From Effrenium voratum (lineage: Eukaryota > Sar > Dinophyceae > Suessiales > Symbiodiniaceae): a stretch of 64,000 bases of DNA. Positions 1-12,244 of this stretch are shown piece after piece. The stretch spans positions 971,394 to 1,035,393 of the forward strand of contig CAUJNA010001724.1 in NCBI GenBank assembly GCA_963377175.1, given 5' to 3'. The first letter of the stretch is position 1, and the number at the start of each line of letters is the position of its first letter. The notes beneath the pieces were generated by a model. That model had not been told where the DNA came from. It ran no database searches and was given only the letters and a program-made list of their open reading frames with translations. Position numbers and translations under genes: made by a program.

Positions 1-27
1 GTAAATGTGTATGCAAAATCAATATAT

Positions 28-52
28 ATATATACATATATATATATATATG
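28..52. repeat. (TA)n microsatellite
   Basis: Alternating TA run in the non-coding left edge of the window. Similar short TA runs occur at about 4,370-4,390, 4,970-4,983, 14,020-14,045, 15,430-15,510 and 33,915-33,930. They carry no coding signal. Confidence 0.9.
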
Positions 53-174
53 CACATTGCATCATGTTAATAACGTTTCCCAACAGAGGTACAACGTTCA
101 GCGCTCATGCTCAACATCACCCATGACTATTGTTGCCTCATGTCTTTCTTTCTTTTCTTTCTGCCGGGCTTCTC

Positions 175-1652
175 CTTGGCCTCGTAGCTCTCGTCCAGAG
201 TCATGCCAGGCAGCGTGGAGCGCAGCACGCTGTCCACCTGTGACCAAAACGCGCGTTGAATGGGGTCTAACACCTGGGCTCCATTTGGATGTTTCACACG
301 TGCCCTCTGGCACAGGCTGGGCAGGGTCGCTGCAGTATGGCGTGCATGTGCCAGGGTCGGTGGTGTCATATGAGCCACTGTCAAGGTTGGCTTGTTGCGT
401 ACACAGTAGTTTGTTTGAGGGTGTCAGGAGGGCGCATGGCTTTTGCTCGTGTCGGAAGCACCCAGGGGTTGTGTGTGTGTGTGCGCCTGTGTGCGCTTTT
501 CTGAGGGTACCCTTGATGTTTTGGCACCACGATTAGGGGAAACCACAAGGTCCCCTGATCCCCGAATCCATGCTTGCCTCCTCGCCTGCTTGCTTGCTTG
601 CCTGCTTACCTGCTTGCCTGCTTGCTTGGCCAACTTTGCCTTTGCCTTTTTGCATCAAGCTTAAATCATGCCATACCTCGCCAAACAGAGGCTATCATTG
701 CCTGTTGCCACAGCCTCGCACAGCTCGCACCTAAAGCCTCGGATTCCCTCGCGCGCCTCGGCCTTGATCTGCTCGGTGGGGCTGGCCACGTCGAAGATGG
801 CCACCTTCACCATGTCCTTCTGGATGCGGTACTGTATCGCAGTCACCACCTCAAGCGTCGTATCATGATATGGGCATTGTGTGTGTTCGCGTGTGCACCC
901 GGTATTGAAATGGTCTACCCAGAACCCATGTAAAGAATTAAGAAGGCGGCCGCAACTATTTCTGGCTGGGACTGCCCCTTACTAACCTTCATCTACCCGG
1001 GTTTTGATTGTGGCTCATATGGCCATGTGTGTGTGCGCGCGTGTTTGTGTTCGTGTTCGCGTGTATGTCAACACAGAGGCCCCCAAAAGTGGTGGTATTT
1101 CTGGCTTCCCAATCATGATCAAGCTGGAAAGGGTGCCTTTTTAGCCTCTAACACTTACCAGGCAAAGTTGTTTCAAGCGCAGCAGCATGTGTGCCATGGT
1201 CAAAACTCCTAGGGCCAGTGGCATGTCTTTCTGGATTGGAAACCCTTTGGCCTCAAGTCGCCCTTTGTTGAGCATCCTTGATTCACGACCCGGGCGCCGT
1301 TTTTTGACGGCAGATCTGGGGCCAAACATCCCCCCAGCTTGGAGGCCTCTTTCAGGAAAAAGGGCGGGTGCCATGTTTGTCCATTGAGGAAAAAAACATC
1401 TCAGAACTCATGTTGAGCGAGGAATGTTAGGCAAAGAAGAAGTGCTTAGAGCCAAGGAGCCGTGACAGTGACGTTGTCTTTGGTTTTGCAGTCCGAGTGA
1501 CAGCTCACTTGTTGCACCGCCAGCGACACTTGCTGCACGGAGGTCACGCACCAGTTGATGCACATGCATCCTGGATCTTGCAGGCCCTGGTACTCTCCGA
1601 ACTTCTGGATGACCCCCACAGAGCCAGTGTCGATGCAAGAGCAGCAGCACAT
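175..1652 (-). CDS. HIR-like SPFH (stomatin/prohibitin) domain protein, N-terminal three exons, partial
   Basis: Three minus-strand exons join into one SPFH reading frame: exon 1 1652-1461, exon 2 849-757 (31 codons), exon 3 237 to about 175. The protein starts MCCCSCIDTGSVGVIQKFGEY, a Cys-rich, probably acylated N-terminus as in plant-type hypersensitive-induced-reaction proteins. The joins ...KDNVTVT|VVTAIQYR and ...EQIKAE|VDSVLRSTLPG continue the HIR pattern residue for residue up to LDESYEAKE. Family members are membrane-microdomain scaffolds. Acceptors are AG. Both complete introns (1460-850 and 756-238) start with GC, the non-canonical donor common in dinoflagellates. The exon 3 end is uncertain (possibly a GA donor at 174). 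Remaining exons lie left of the window. An in-frame upstream extension of exon 1 exists, but the chosen ATG fits the family start. Confidence 0.8.
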
Positions 1653-4219
1653 GTTTGCCTCAGCTTTCAAGTCAAACGTGCCCACAAGCCCGGGCAAAAC
1701 GACCCATTCATGAGCTCCGCTTGCACCCGACTGTTTCTCCGTTGCCACTTTCCTACTCCAAACTCCAAACACAGGCAAACCCAAAAAAGCTGCCAAGGGC
1801 TGCAGGTACGCAAAGGCGGTTGGAGGGTGGGTGAAACAGAAATCTGAGCCGAAAAGGGCGATCGGCAACGCAACTCGAGCATTAAAAGGCGGGCCTTTGT
1901 CGCTTTGCTCAAGCTGTCCCGTCAGCTCACTTCGATCAGTTCGCAACTGAATGTCTCAAGCTTCAAACAATCCCCCCGAAAAAATTGTGAGGCATCTACC
2001 CCTCTATCCAGTGGCTATATAGTGGTTGTATATCCCATTTAACTTCTGGCAGTGGTTTGGGGGTAGTGAAACCATAATAGAAAAAAATATGGGGCCAGTT
2101 TGGCTCTATGGCCAGCCAGAGGTGTTGCCTGCCCAAGCACATGTAATTCCATAAGGAACCTCGAGCGAGGAAAAAACACGGAGCCCGGGTTTGCGTTCAG
2201 GCGTCATATCCGCCAGACTACCCACCCGCTTGGTTTCTGTTTTTGTCAGGAAGAGAGACACGAGCGATAGGCTGATAGGCCCGTCAAGACGGGCCGGGCC
2301 ATGGCACATCTGAATTTGAAACAAAATCCAGTGATTTGGATTGGCCTTGCCCCTTTTGCACCACTGCACCCGAAAGACGATCGCAGAAAACGCCGACCGC
2401 GCCCAAGGTTTGACGTTCCATGGGCAATTTGCAGATGCGCTGGAAGGTCTGCAGTAGACGACGTGTTGGACGTCCGCAAATTCGGGAAGCCCCCTTTTGG
2501 GTAGGTAGTGTTTAATGTTGACCCCATTGTAGTCAACCCCAGTTTATTCATTCGGGGTTGTCCCTGGGTTTGGTGGGAGGGGAACACCCCCTATTAATAA
2601 ACTGGGGTTGATCAATGTGGGGACAACATCAAAGGACATCCACTTTGTTTTGCGCCGCTGGCATTGGCAACACCTAGATCAGTGGTCGGAATCAAGTTGT
2701 CCTTGCAAAGCCCCCGAGTCGCGCATTTGCTCTGCCATAATGATTGCCATCTGCTCGTTTGCTCCGAACGCGACCTAGTCCACTGAAGGGTGTCCTAAAT
2801 CGAAAACAGAGCATGTTCCACAAGATTCCCACTGAAATAAGGGATTCCAGGAAAATTATCTCAAATGATTCTCTCAAATGATCGATTCTCTCATGGTCAC
2901 GACACAAGTTTGAAGTCCCGCACAACGCCCATTCCAATTGAAGTTTGTCAACACCCTTTACAAGGCGGCACGTATCGGCGGCGCCAGGGTGGCACAAGGG
3001 TGGCCAAATGGCTGTGAATCAAAACCAATGGTACCATTTTGGGTAGGTGAATTCACCACCCATTTTAGAACCTCTTTTAGTGGGGATTGGGATGTTCACT
3101 GGGGGTACGATTTGGGTTTTGACCCACTGGGGGTACGAGTTTGGTCTGTTTTAGTGGGGATTGGGGGTTCGATTTGGATTTTGACCCATGGCCAAATGTC
3201 TGCGCCCTAAGCGACCGGATCACTTCTTTTGGCGCTCACCGCAGCACCGCGGCGTGCAGAAGCTGCAGCTGGTGCTCGTCCATGCCTGGAGCACGGGAGC
3301 TCCCTGCCTTTCCCACCGAAATGAACTGCCTTGAAAACGTATTCTACACTAACAGGGCGAAAAAACCATGGTCCCAAAAATCACGGGCTCGGTACGCGTG
3401 TTGGAGAGCGTTACAGGGTTCACCACAGAATCCAGCCGCTTTGCTTTTTGGATGTTCTTCTTCTTTCTTCTTTTTCTTTTTCTTTGGGGGGGGGGACGGT
3501 TCCATACCCTATTTTGAGGCAAACCCACGACGTGCGGCTCCCTTCGGCAGATGATCTGTTTTGCTTTGCTTTTTCTTTTCTAAAGAGCAAGGAGGAAACG
3601 AATGCCAAAGGCTGGTTCGGTCCAACCCTTTCTCTGTCATACTTTGAAGCAACACAACTAATTTGATACATGCGGAGGCCCGATGTGTTGTGTCAAGTAC
3701 AAAACCAGTACCATTAGGCTCATCAACAAGCTAGCATATCACTAGCTCCCTTGTCACTGTCTTCTTCGGAGTCACAAACATCCAAATAACAAACCGCAGC
3801 CAACAACAAGGCCAACAACACCACTCTGTATTTCTTCATGCGCCATCCAGGTCGGAGCTAAACCAACGACACCCACTCACCTTAAACCAGCAAAAAACAT
3901 GTGTTTAAATGCAGAAAACATGGATTATTCCTGCTTTTGAGGGTACTAGCACCCTTTTGTGTGTGATTTCTACAGGCACGCTTTGGGGTCTAACTCGGTT
4001 CTTTGCGGGGATTACCGGGAAAAGGGGGACTTCCGGGTACCAGCGCCCTTTTCGCAGGGCTTCGTTTCCAGGGCGACCCCAAACATCTCTACTCTTGGTA
4101 TGGTAGCGAAAGACTGACTGTTTTTTGCAGACCCCCAGTAAGAATGAACAGAACCAAGAAACTAAAAAACCAAAAGACATGCCAAGAACAGTGAAAGAAA
4201 GGAAGCCGCTCAACGCCAG
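1653..4219. other. host non-coding stretch, no gene recognised
   Basis: This stretch lies upstream of the HIR-like start codon. It holds diverged pieces of dispersed repeats (2,500-2,640, with partly inverted GGGGTTG / CAACCCC segments; 3,000-3,200, a repeat with an inverted relative at about 23,950-24,090) and a G-run at 3,486-3,495. I see no exon with convincing boundaries, no tRNA and no rRNA. Confidence 0.6.
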
Positions 4220-4352
4220 GCCGCGCAGCGGCAGCCGCGCCGACCTCGCCGCGGCGGCATTCGCCGGAGGCGGCAGCGCCAGGCGCGCCGCGGGGGACGT
4301 GGCGGCGGTGGCGCGGAGGAACCGCGCCAAGGCCACTGAGTCGAAGGCGTCC
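4220..4352 (-). CDS. candidate exon of an unidentified host protein
   Basis: GC-rich island inside AT-richer DNA. On the minus strand a pyrimidine-rich acceptor (GCCTCTTCTCAG) precedes an open frame starting DAFDSVALARFLRATAATSP and running on with an Ala/Arg-rich stretch to about 4,220. The donor is ambiguous (GC near 4,221 or GT further up). The peptide is not recognised. The same strand and style as the other exon candidates suggest a minus-strand gene. Confidence 0.45.
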
Positions 4353-7065
4353 TGAGAAGAGGCGCCGATTTATATATATATATATATATTATTTTATTTG
4401 TGCAGCGCCAATCATATTTTTTTCTCGTGGCTCTTTGACCCAAAGGGCCGAAATGTGCTTTTGGAAACAATTTGTTTCTTTTTTCTTAAGCCTACAGCAG
4501 GTGATCCACCGTTTGCTCATTCGGTGGGAAGACTTGCTGGTGCTCAGAAGGGAATGAGAAACGGAATGACCCTAAACCATCCCTTGCGGTTTCCTTTAAG
4601 GGGACCCCTGCGTTCATTCTCACAATCCCTACAAGAATGAGCATGTCAGTTTCCCCTTAATTGGTGGCTTGGATTGTTGGTTTGGAGGTTAAGGGTACCT
4701 TCCCCGTTTGGCTTCAAAAGGAAGTGAGGTTCAACTCCTCAAAACCACCACACCAAGTATGAGTGAAGAGAATGGGGACTCAAGCCTTAGAAGTATGGGA
4801 TCGTGGGGTGCTTTACAACCATATTTAGATATGATTTCAGTGGAATACTATAAGAAGATGATGCAGGACCCATAAAAATTGCGGGTATGTGTCAAAGTAG
4901 AGGACCCGGAAAACGGGCCGCGTTTTTTTTGGCTTCCCTTAAAAAAGCAAACCCCCAAAGAGATGCATATATATATATATATACCTTCAAAAAAAAAAAA
5001 ACGGCAATGCTATCCCCCCCCTTCCCCTTCCCCGGAAACAAGCATAGAACCTGAGGGGCCTTTGAGGGCTATGGCTTCCAGGAGCCCCCGATGCAGCTTG
5101 CAGGTGCTGCTTCTGTTGGGGGGGGGGGGTGATACTTCTTTGGACTACCGCAAGGCAATTCACAAATTGAAGATTGGGAAGCCCTTCATATGTTGGAAGC
5201 GGCAAAATGGAGACACAATATGTAAAGTGCCGGCGGCTGAAAGCGAAAAAACTAGTGAGTGACCAACATGGTCGCATGGAGAGCTTGCAAAGAAACACCT
5301 GCACACAAGTTCAACCAACTTGTGCAGACCTAGCAAACATCCTGATGGAGTCGTTCTTTCTAGCAGCTCGGGCGGACTTGGTCACGGACGGAGGGTGGCG
5401 CTCCAAAACTCGCCAACATCTAATTAACAAAGAAGAAAGCCATACCTGTCTGTGCTCTGATTCCGCGGGTCAAATGGAAACCCCCACTAAATGGCTGGGA
5501 ACCACCACGATACAACGTGGTTTGCTGCCTGCAGTATGGCCCCCCGAAGAAACGGCATCTGCGATATGCTTGATGTTTAAAGTGCCGTTTGTCCGCACAG
5601 ATACATTTGCATCTGGGACAAGGCAAGGGCCTTGCCAACCTGTCACCGTTTCTTGTTTTGTTTCTGCTGTTTGCGTGTTTGATCCCGTGCTGCCTTCAAG
5701 TTGCCGCTGTATGACATCGCGGGTGCGGAAACCGCATGCCAGGTGACTCGTTATGGAAACCCCAACCCAACTCTTGAACATCATCATCTCATCTGCCCTA
5801 CGTGGTGTTAACCCCTTTCACAGTCTCCAATAGTTGATTAGAGGGTCCAGCTAAGCGAAGACTCCTCACTCTCCTGATAAATGACTAGACGATCAACATT
5901 GCCTCTCTTGCCTTCTATCGCTCAACTCCAAAACCCCTATTTGATTTATTTGCTTTTGGGAATGCGGAGCACTTTTGGGAGAAACCGAGAACCCCTCTCG
6001 CCTCCCCACCCCCCCCCCCAGTTTCCCGGGTTTACAAATTCCGGGGTCGACAGGAAGATGTCAAACCTTGGACCACCCCTCTTCCCGACTCCCCGGAAGC
6101 TTCATCGCCTGGACGACACCTGCCTCGCGCCGCGCACGCTCGGTGACCTTGTCCTCGCGTAGCCGTGGCGACAGAGCAACGTTTGATAGTGCCGCAATCA
6201 GTCAATACAAAACTTGCTGGTTTGATAGGCAGGGAATGAGAAATGGAATGACCTCTGATAAAAGCATCCATCCTGTGGTTTCCTTCATAGGTTCGCAATC
6301 AGTTTCTCTGGTAAGATCCTATGATTGATGGGAAACCGGCTAGCTTGCTGATTCGAGAGATGCAGGCAAAGAGAAGTGGAATGACCCCTAGAAAACCATC
6401 ACCAAACCGGTTCATTCCCAACACACGGACCTATCGCGCCGGCAAGACAAGCCAATCCCATCAAACAGCTACACGGAAAATGCGAATGACGATCAAAACA
6501 TGTACCGCCCCTGTGTCCAATGTCCTGTCATGTCCTCTCCCCAAACCAAAACTAAAATAACACAAACAGTGCTGGTAACCCTTTACCGGAGGCTTTTGTA
6601 GAGGTCAAAAGGAAACGAACCCTGCAACACGCACCACCGGGCTCCACCCTTTTCGAGGAAAGCCGTTTTTGGGTCAGTGGCCCAAAAACGATGGTGTCCA
6701 AAGGCTTCCTTGGGACACAGACCAAGACCACCTGTGCGGTTGAATGATTTCAGACATACCCTTTTCGAGAACCCCCCCCGACAAAAAAAGAGAGCCTCCC
6801 AATGGACCCCTTCTTTCTCTTTGGATGGTACAACGGAAACTACAAGAGAAACGGAAATCTTTGGGGCTTCCCCAAGAGACACAAGCACACAAGCACACAC
6901 ACACACACGTCCAGATGGGTGTCTTTGTTGTGGTTTTTAAAGGGAAACCGCAAAAGGAACCCAGCATTTAGATGGTCCCCCCCCCCAAAAAAAAAAGCAT
7001 CCCCCCAAAAAAAAAACGGACACGCGGCATATGCTTCTCAATGCGGCTGAGGGCGCGCGCAGCAC
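4353..7065. other. host intron-like DNA
   Basis: No supported exon. It contains partial copies of the GGGAATGAGAAATGGAATGA palindromic family (about 4,536-4,640, 6,220-6,300, 6,340-6,430), a G-run at 5,120 and a CA run at 6,892-6,906. Short frames here lack splice context. Confidence 0.55.
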
Positions 7066-7119
7066 CTTGGCCTCCTTTGCCAACTCGCGGAGGCGCTGCT
7101 GGTGCGCGCCGCAGGCAGC
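7066..7119 (-). CDS. candidate 18-codon exon, helical
   Basis: Minus-strand segment bounded by TTTAG acceptor (7121-7120) and GT donor (7065-7064), exactly 18 codons, reading AACGAHQQRLRELAKEAK. The second half is heptad-like. Unidentified. Confidence 0.5.
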
Positions 7120-8984
7120 CTAAACAGGAAGCACCCGCTGGAGGGTTGATGCTTATTGCGGCAAAAGCTTCCATTTGCGTTTTCGCCCCCTCTAAAAAAT
7201 AACAATACGTCCAGTAGTGAATAGTGAAATCGATTCCCTTTACAACCAACAGGGAAAATGAAAAACATATTCTTAAGCAAATGGAGTAAGCTGTTTGATG
7301 GGATTGGCTTATCTTGCTGGTGCGGCGAGTCCGGGTGTTGGGAATGAACCGGTTTTGGGGATGCCCGAAAAAAGGAAACCATAGAGTGGATCTTCGTTGG
7401 AAACCAAATGGAGGTGCAGCTGGCTAAAGGCACAGTTCTGACAGTGGTTTTTGCCATCTTTACTTCAAAGGGAGCTGGGCCATCTACTTTCACCGGTCTA
7501 GATGGTTGTGGCTGAAGGAAAAAAACAAACGGAAGCAGAGAATAACAAGGGGGGGAGGGCGACGCGGCAGGAAACCTACGAGAGTGCTTATCAAAAAGGA
7601 CAAAATCCAGGTGTCAATGGTTTCGTGTTGGTTTCCCGTAGACCATCCGAAAGGGAGCCTTTTTGGCCGCGTCTCAGCAAAGCCAAAGCGCCGCGCTGTT
7701 GGAAAAACCAAAACTGTGCATCCTTGCGTCGCCTGGGGGCAACAACCAGTTGCAAAGGTCGCCTTTTGAATTATCACCAACACACTCGCAAAACAAATGT
7801 TCGGGGTTGTAATGTGCACTCTTGCACGCATGTTTGACCACTAATATCCAACATCCAACAGCCAGCCCTCTGATCCGGCTTGATTCCCTCTGCAAACAGC
7901 GACCAAGTTGAAATCTTGGAATTTCTGGCTGTTGATGGTGGGGTGTAGTGATTGTTGTCCCATGGATGCAGGAACCAATTGCACCGACACATTAGTATGG
8001 AACGTCGCCTTGTCCTTCCCTGCGCATCCTCACTCTCGCAGCTATTTAGCCTGTGGTCTTCAAATTGAAAATCAGCCATCCCCCCGCCCCCTGCCCGCTC
8101 CCGACAAAAGAAAAAGGTCGGCCTTTGTCGATCTCCTGAGCTTTCCCCAAAACAACCTGAGTGGGTCTCCGGTTCAATGGAAAAGACACCCTGACCATAA
8201 GGGTGTGGATATATGTGTTTATTTATGTATTTCATGTTTGTTTGCTTATTCAGTTTATCTTTAGTTTATCTAATTATTTGAGGGGGGTAGTTGCCCTTTT
8301 TTGGTCTAAATACCTACCAACAGCCAAAAAAAACACAACTTTTGGGGTGTCTCCCAAAAACATCACACGCCCCAACCAAATCGATCCCACCGAAGCATCG
8401 CTCGCCCGCCTCCGGCTCGGGCTCTTCCAGCTCCACCGCCGGAGACCTCGTCGGGCGGAGTTGAAATTGGGCGTGGCTGGGTCTACCGAGGGGTCCACCA
8501 GCACAGGGGAGGGGTCTGGTCGATCTTGTTAGTTTTTAGTTTACCAATGTTTAGTGCACTTATTGAAAGTGGAATGAATTACCAACAGGTTCACCAGCAG
8601 AGGGGGGTCGACACATGGTGGAGTCTGAATGGGTTCAAGCCACTTTGGGGGTCAAAAAAACAATGTGCAAAGAATAAAGTGATCTTGGTGAGGCCATGGT
8701 TGGAAGGTGGCAACTGCCACACGGCACCTCGGGTGAATGGCAAGTTTGATGTGGACTTGCTGTCCACACTGCCAGCAATTACCCTGGGATGAACATTTGA
8801 GCGAAGCTTCAAGAATTAAGGTTGTACTCTAAAACTGCGCTGAACGCGAACAGCGAGATGAGAAATTAACATTACACGTCTCTTCTGGCTGCAGTTGTTG
8901 TCATGCTAGCGGTCGTGACCGATGCACAGTCGCGTGCAGTGTTTGCTCCTTTGTGCGGTTGCGTCTGTGGGCTTTGGCTGTTGA

Positions 8985-9120
8985 GGTAGTGGTTGGCGGT
9001 TGTGGCGGTTGTGGCGTTGTGGCGGTTGCGGCGGCTGTTGCGGCTGTGGCGGCTGCGGCGGCTGTGGCGGCTGTGGCAGTTGTGGCGGCAGTGGCGGTTG
9101 TGGCGGTTGTGGCGGTGAGG
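8985..9120. repeat. GGCTGTGGCGGT-type GC minisatellite
   Basis: Tandem variants of a 9-12 bp GGCTGTGGC / GGCGGTTGT unit. Frames across it give only Val/Ala or Thr/Ala/Pro runs, so I do not call a gene. Confidence 0.8.
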
Positions 9121-9218
9121 TGTGCTGGTTGCTCTTTGCTAGTTGCTGTTTGGATGACTTCTAAAGGGAAACCAACAGGCCTCTTTCCAGCATTCGCGTA
9201 CGCTTGGGACACAGCCTC

Positions 9219-9328
9219 ATATGGCTGTGGCTCAAAAAACCGATACCCAAAATGGAACCCTGGTAAGTGGAAACATGGACCAAAACCTGCGTAACCCCCC
9301 CTGTTTAATTTTGAGCCACACCCATATC
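9219..9328. repeat. palindromic dispersed element, family B copy 1
   Basis: About 110 bp with inverted ends: ATATGGCTGTGGCTCAAAA at the left and TTTTGAGCCACACCCATAT at the right. The same ends recur at 60.8 kb and 63.6 kb. Miniature non-autonomous transposon-like. Confidence 0.7.
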
Positions 9329-9345
9329 CTTTAACGCTCCAATGC

Positions 9346-9455
9346 CGCAGAGGTGCGCCACGTATTCATGCAGAAGCTTCTGCCGGCACTGCTGCAGCTC
9401 CGTCCACAAATCGCCAATCACGTCCTCCTGGCGGGTTGCACGTTCGGGCGACATA
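9346..9455 (-). CDS. candidate exon, charged helical peptide
   Basis: The acceptor TTTTGTTTCAG is followed by a frame reading MSPERATRQEDVIGDLWTEL and onward through LQQCRQKLLHEYVAHLC. A GC donor at 9345-9344 fits. A strongly helical, charged peptide with good splice context on the minus strand. Family unknown. Confidence 0.55.
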
Positions 9456-10900
9456 CTGAAACAAAACAAAACAACTCCGGACGGTGGTTGATCCTCGATG
9501 TTGTCGTAGATAACCCGTTTTGTTGTATCATTGCGGAAAGTCAGGCCCTTACCATGGAAATGAGTGGTGTGATTCCCATTCCCGTGACTCTTCGGCCACC
9601 TTAAAGGGAATTCTTTCACAGAAAAAATGGGGCGCGCCTACCCTGGAAAATTCACCAAAGGGATGCCCGAACGCGTGAGGCCGTGCGCTTCACTTGGCAT
9701 CAGCAAGTCGCACAATTTCGCAATCGGCCATCCAAGACGCAGGTGCCGGAACTCAAACTAATATGGGCGACCCCCCCCAAAAAAAAACAACAAAACAAAA
9801 CACAGAGGCCTGTTCCTTTTGGTTACTACCCTAAATACTAATCAACAAAAAGAAAGTAAGTACCCTCCCACCAGTCTGACAAGGGGTCCCTTTAAAAGGA
9901 ACATTCTTCCAGCACCCCCCTGTCAGGTTCCATGTCAAATTGGCGGGAGGAACCCTCAAACAAAAGACGCACCCAAGTGGGTTGCAAGCGTTACCAAAGC
10001 AGAGCTTGGACTGTGACTCCCATTCGTTGAAACATAAGCACGATAAGTATCACTTCTCACCCGTTCGGTTAGGATCATCCTGTCAGCCTCTCACTCACCT
10101 GCTTCAAAGCTGGATCTGTCAGAACATTGCCAAGACACACATCTGTCAAGTGGCCAAAAGGTGACTTCTCCGCTTCTTCCCGTTGAATTGCAATAGTGTC
10201 CTAAGTTCGCTATGTGTTTCCAGTTTCTTTGGCAAACAAGGACAGACCCCTTCTTGATAGTGGCTTTTTAAGGGGAACTCTCAATCAAAACAATGTTGTT
10301 CTGGCTGATTTGCACTGGTGCACCGATCTGAAATACGCAAGAAGGAAGCGTTCGTGGTTCCGCAAAGCCTCACAGCAAAAAGAGCCACCCGCACCCCTCA
10401 ACAGGTTTCATTTCTCCCATTTCAATATCCCAAAAGGACCCGATGCTGGGACCATCCAAAGGGAAAACCTACAAAGTAGGAGGGCGCCTCGACTTTGTGT
10501 TTTCGACCCCTGGAAAAGAATGGAAAATTATGTCCAGTCGTGAAATCGTTTTCCTTTAAAACCAACAGGGGGAAAAAACAAAACATCGTCATTTCAGCAG
10601 ATTCCCTTTAAAACCAAGGGGGAAACATAAAACATATGCGTAAAGCAACTAGAAGTCGACAGACCGACTCTGTCCTCAAATCCCCCGCCAAAGGATCAAC
10701 TTTTAGTGGGTCAACTGGAAAATCCAACCGCCAAACCAATTCAAAAGATCCAAGCTGAGGGACCGGATGGCTAGGCGAAAAAAACATCTTCATTTCAGCA
10801 AATTCCCTCGGTAAAACCCAGCGGAAAACACTAACACACAAAAAACACACACACAAAAAAGAAAGAGCCACGCTTGAAGCAGCTGGAAATCCACCGACCA

Positions 10901-11016
10901 CGAAGCTGACCGAGAGCGTCCTCCTCCGGCTGAGTTTTGGGCGCCTTCAACTTCGCCAGCTCCAGCTGCTGCCGCGCCACCGCGCGCCGCAAGGCCAAGA
11001 CCTCGCCGGAAAGGCT
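10901..11016 (-). CDS. candidate exon, coiled-coil-like
   Basis: The minus-strand frame reads SLSGEVLALRRAVARQQLEL and continues AKLKAPKTQPEEDALGQLR, with heptad spacing of Leu. The acceptor is AG at 11018-11017. The donor is uncertain (GT near 10,910 or 10,900). It may belong to the same long coiled-coil gene as the neighbouring exon candidates. Confidence 0.45.
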
Positions 11017-11139
11017 CTCGAGGGGATGGGTCGGTCGATCGGTCGGCCGTCCGATGTGGCTGTGGTTGTCAAAACGCTGGAAACGCCTGGTGAACAAAGT
11101 AGGTGGCAAATGGATGTTCATCCACACCAAAATGGAGCC

Positions 11140-11258
11140 ATAGGTCCTTTTTGGTTGAAAATAGATGCATATCCCTGGTAGTTGATTGAACCACCAGGTA
11201 AACCAGGAATCGCCCGGCCCATTTTTCCAACCAAATCCACCAAAAAGGACGCCTATGG
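11140..11258. repeat. palindromic dispersed element, family C copy 1
   Basis: Ends are inverted: ATAGGTCCTTTTTGGTTG on the left and CAAAAAGGACGCCTAT on the right, with an inner GGTAAACCAGGAATCGCC block shared with the 22.1 kb copy. Confidence 0.7.
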
Positions 11259-12159
11259 GGTCATTTATACAGACGAATAGGATCAGCGCCACTTGGGGGG
11301 GTCATGCGAAAAACAAGTGTGTTTACACATGGGGCCAATTTGGCGGCCGCATTGGAAGATGCTGATGCACATATATGTGTTTTTGTTTTTTAAAGGCGGC
11401 AGTTGGGATGGCTGAATCCCTTGGTGAGAAAGGAAAGGATCAGCCTGGTCATGCTGTGGATGAATCCGCTTCGCAGCAGTTGGTGGTTTTAGCCCATAGG
11501 GATTCAGCCATCGGTGTTGTCCATCTACAGTATCTTCCGGTCATGTCTGGTCATTGAGTCATGCTTGGTCGACATTTCATCCTAAGTCATTTGCCTCATG
11601 TGTTGAACTATCCCACTGGCCGCTTGGATGATCGCCCCACAATCCGTCAGGTGCGCAAATGATGATCCTTCCGGTGTTGCCAATGTCACACAAAAAAGAA
11701 AAGAACAACAACTAGTCACAAGTAAAAAACAAAAAAAAGGAAAAAAGCTGGACCGCCTGCCTCCTCCGGGGAGACCTCATGGCAGTAGCGTCGGTTGATG
11801 CGCCTGCGGCAGCGCGAACGAGACCTGCAACATCCTTCCTCTCTGCCCAAGGCTCGTAGTAGGTAACGTAAAGACACTGCTCTTTCCTGCTAAACACACA
11901 AGCCAAGTTAGGCCTACTTATATTTGTTCTTTCCCTCTTCATAATCTTCTCAATCCTCACACCTCTGGGACATACATGGACACAAACAGGACTTTCTTTG
12001 ACAATCCCTATTCTGCCCTTCTCCCCCCTTCTCCCCTTCCCCCCCCCCTTGCCCCCCTGCCCCCACCCCTTCTCCCCTTCTCCGCCATGTCCACCCCCCC
12101 GCCCGGCACCCCGCCCCACCTCTCCCCACCCCCCTCCAGCCCCCCTCTCCCCCTCTCAC

Positions 12160-12244
12160 GTTCCAGGCGCTTCTCGAGGTCATCCAGGCGCTGCCTCAGC
12201 TCCTTGGCCAGCTGCTTGGCCTCCCCCACAGAGGCCGACAGCGC
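12160..12244 (-). CDS. candidate exon, coiled coil
   Basis: Bounded by AG (12246-12245) and a consensus GTGAGA donor at 12159. It reads ALSASVGEAKQLAKELRQRL then DDLEKRLE, a regular heptad coiled coil. One of the better splice contexts in the left flank. Unidentified. Confidence 0.55.

Larger units (their letters stand above)
7120..9345. other. host intron-like DNA
   Basis: No supported exon. It includes a GC-rich patch at about 8,390-8,470 that is open in several frames (one plus-frame peptide is Leu/Arg-rich), and the GGCTGTGGC array at 8,985-9,120. A member of the GGCTCAAAA palindromic family starts at 9,219. Confidence 0.5.

Noticed and set aside
8901..9294. Val/Ala and Thr/Ala/Pro frames on both strands
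   Set aside because: Product of the GGCTGTGGC minisatellite.
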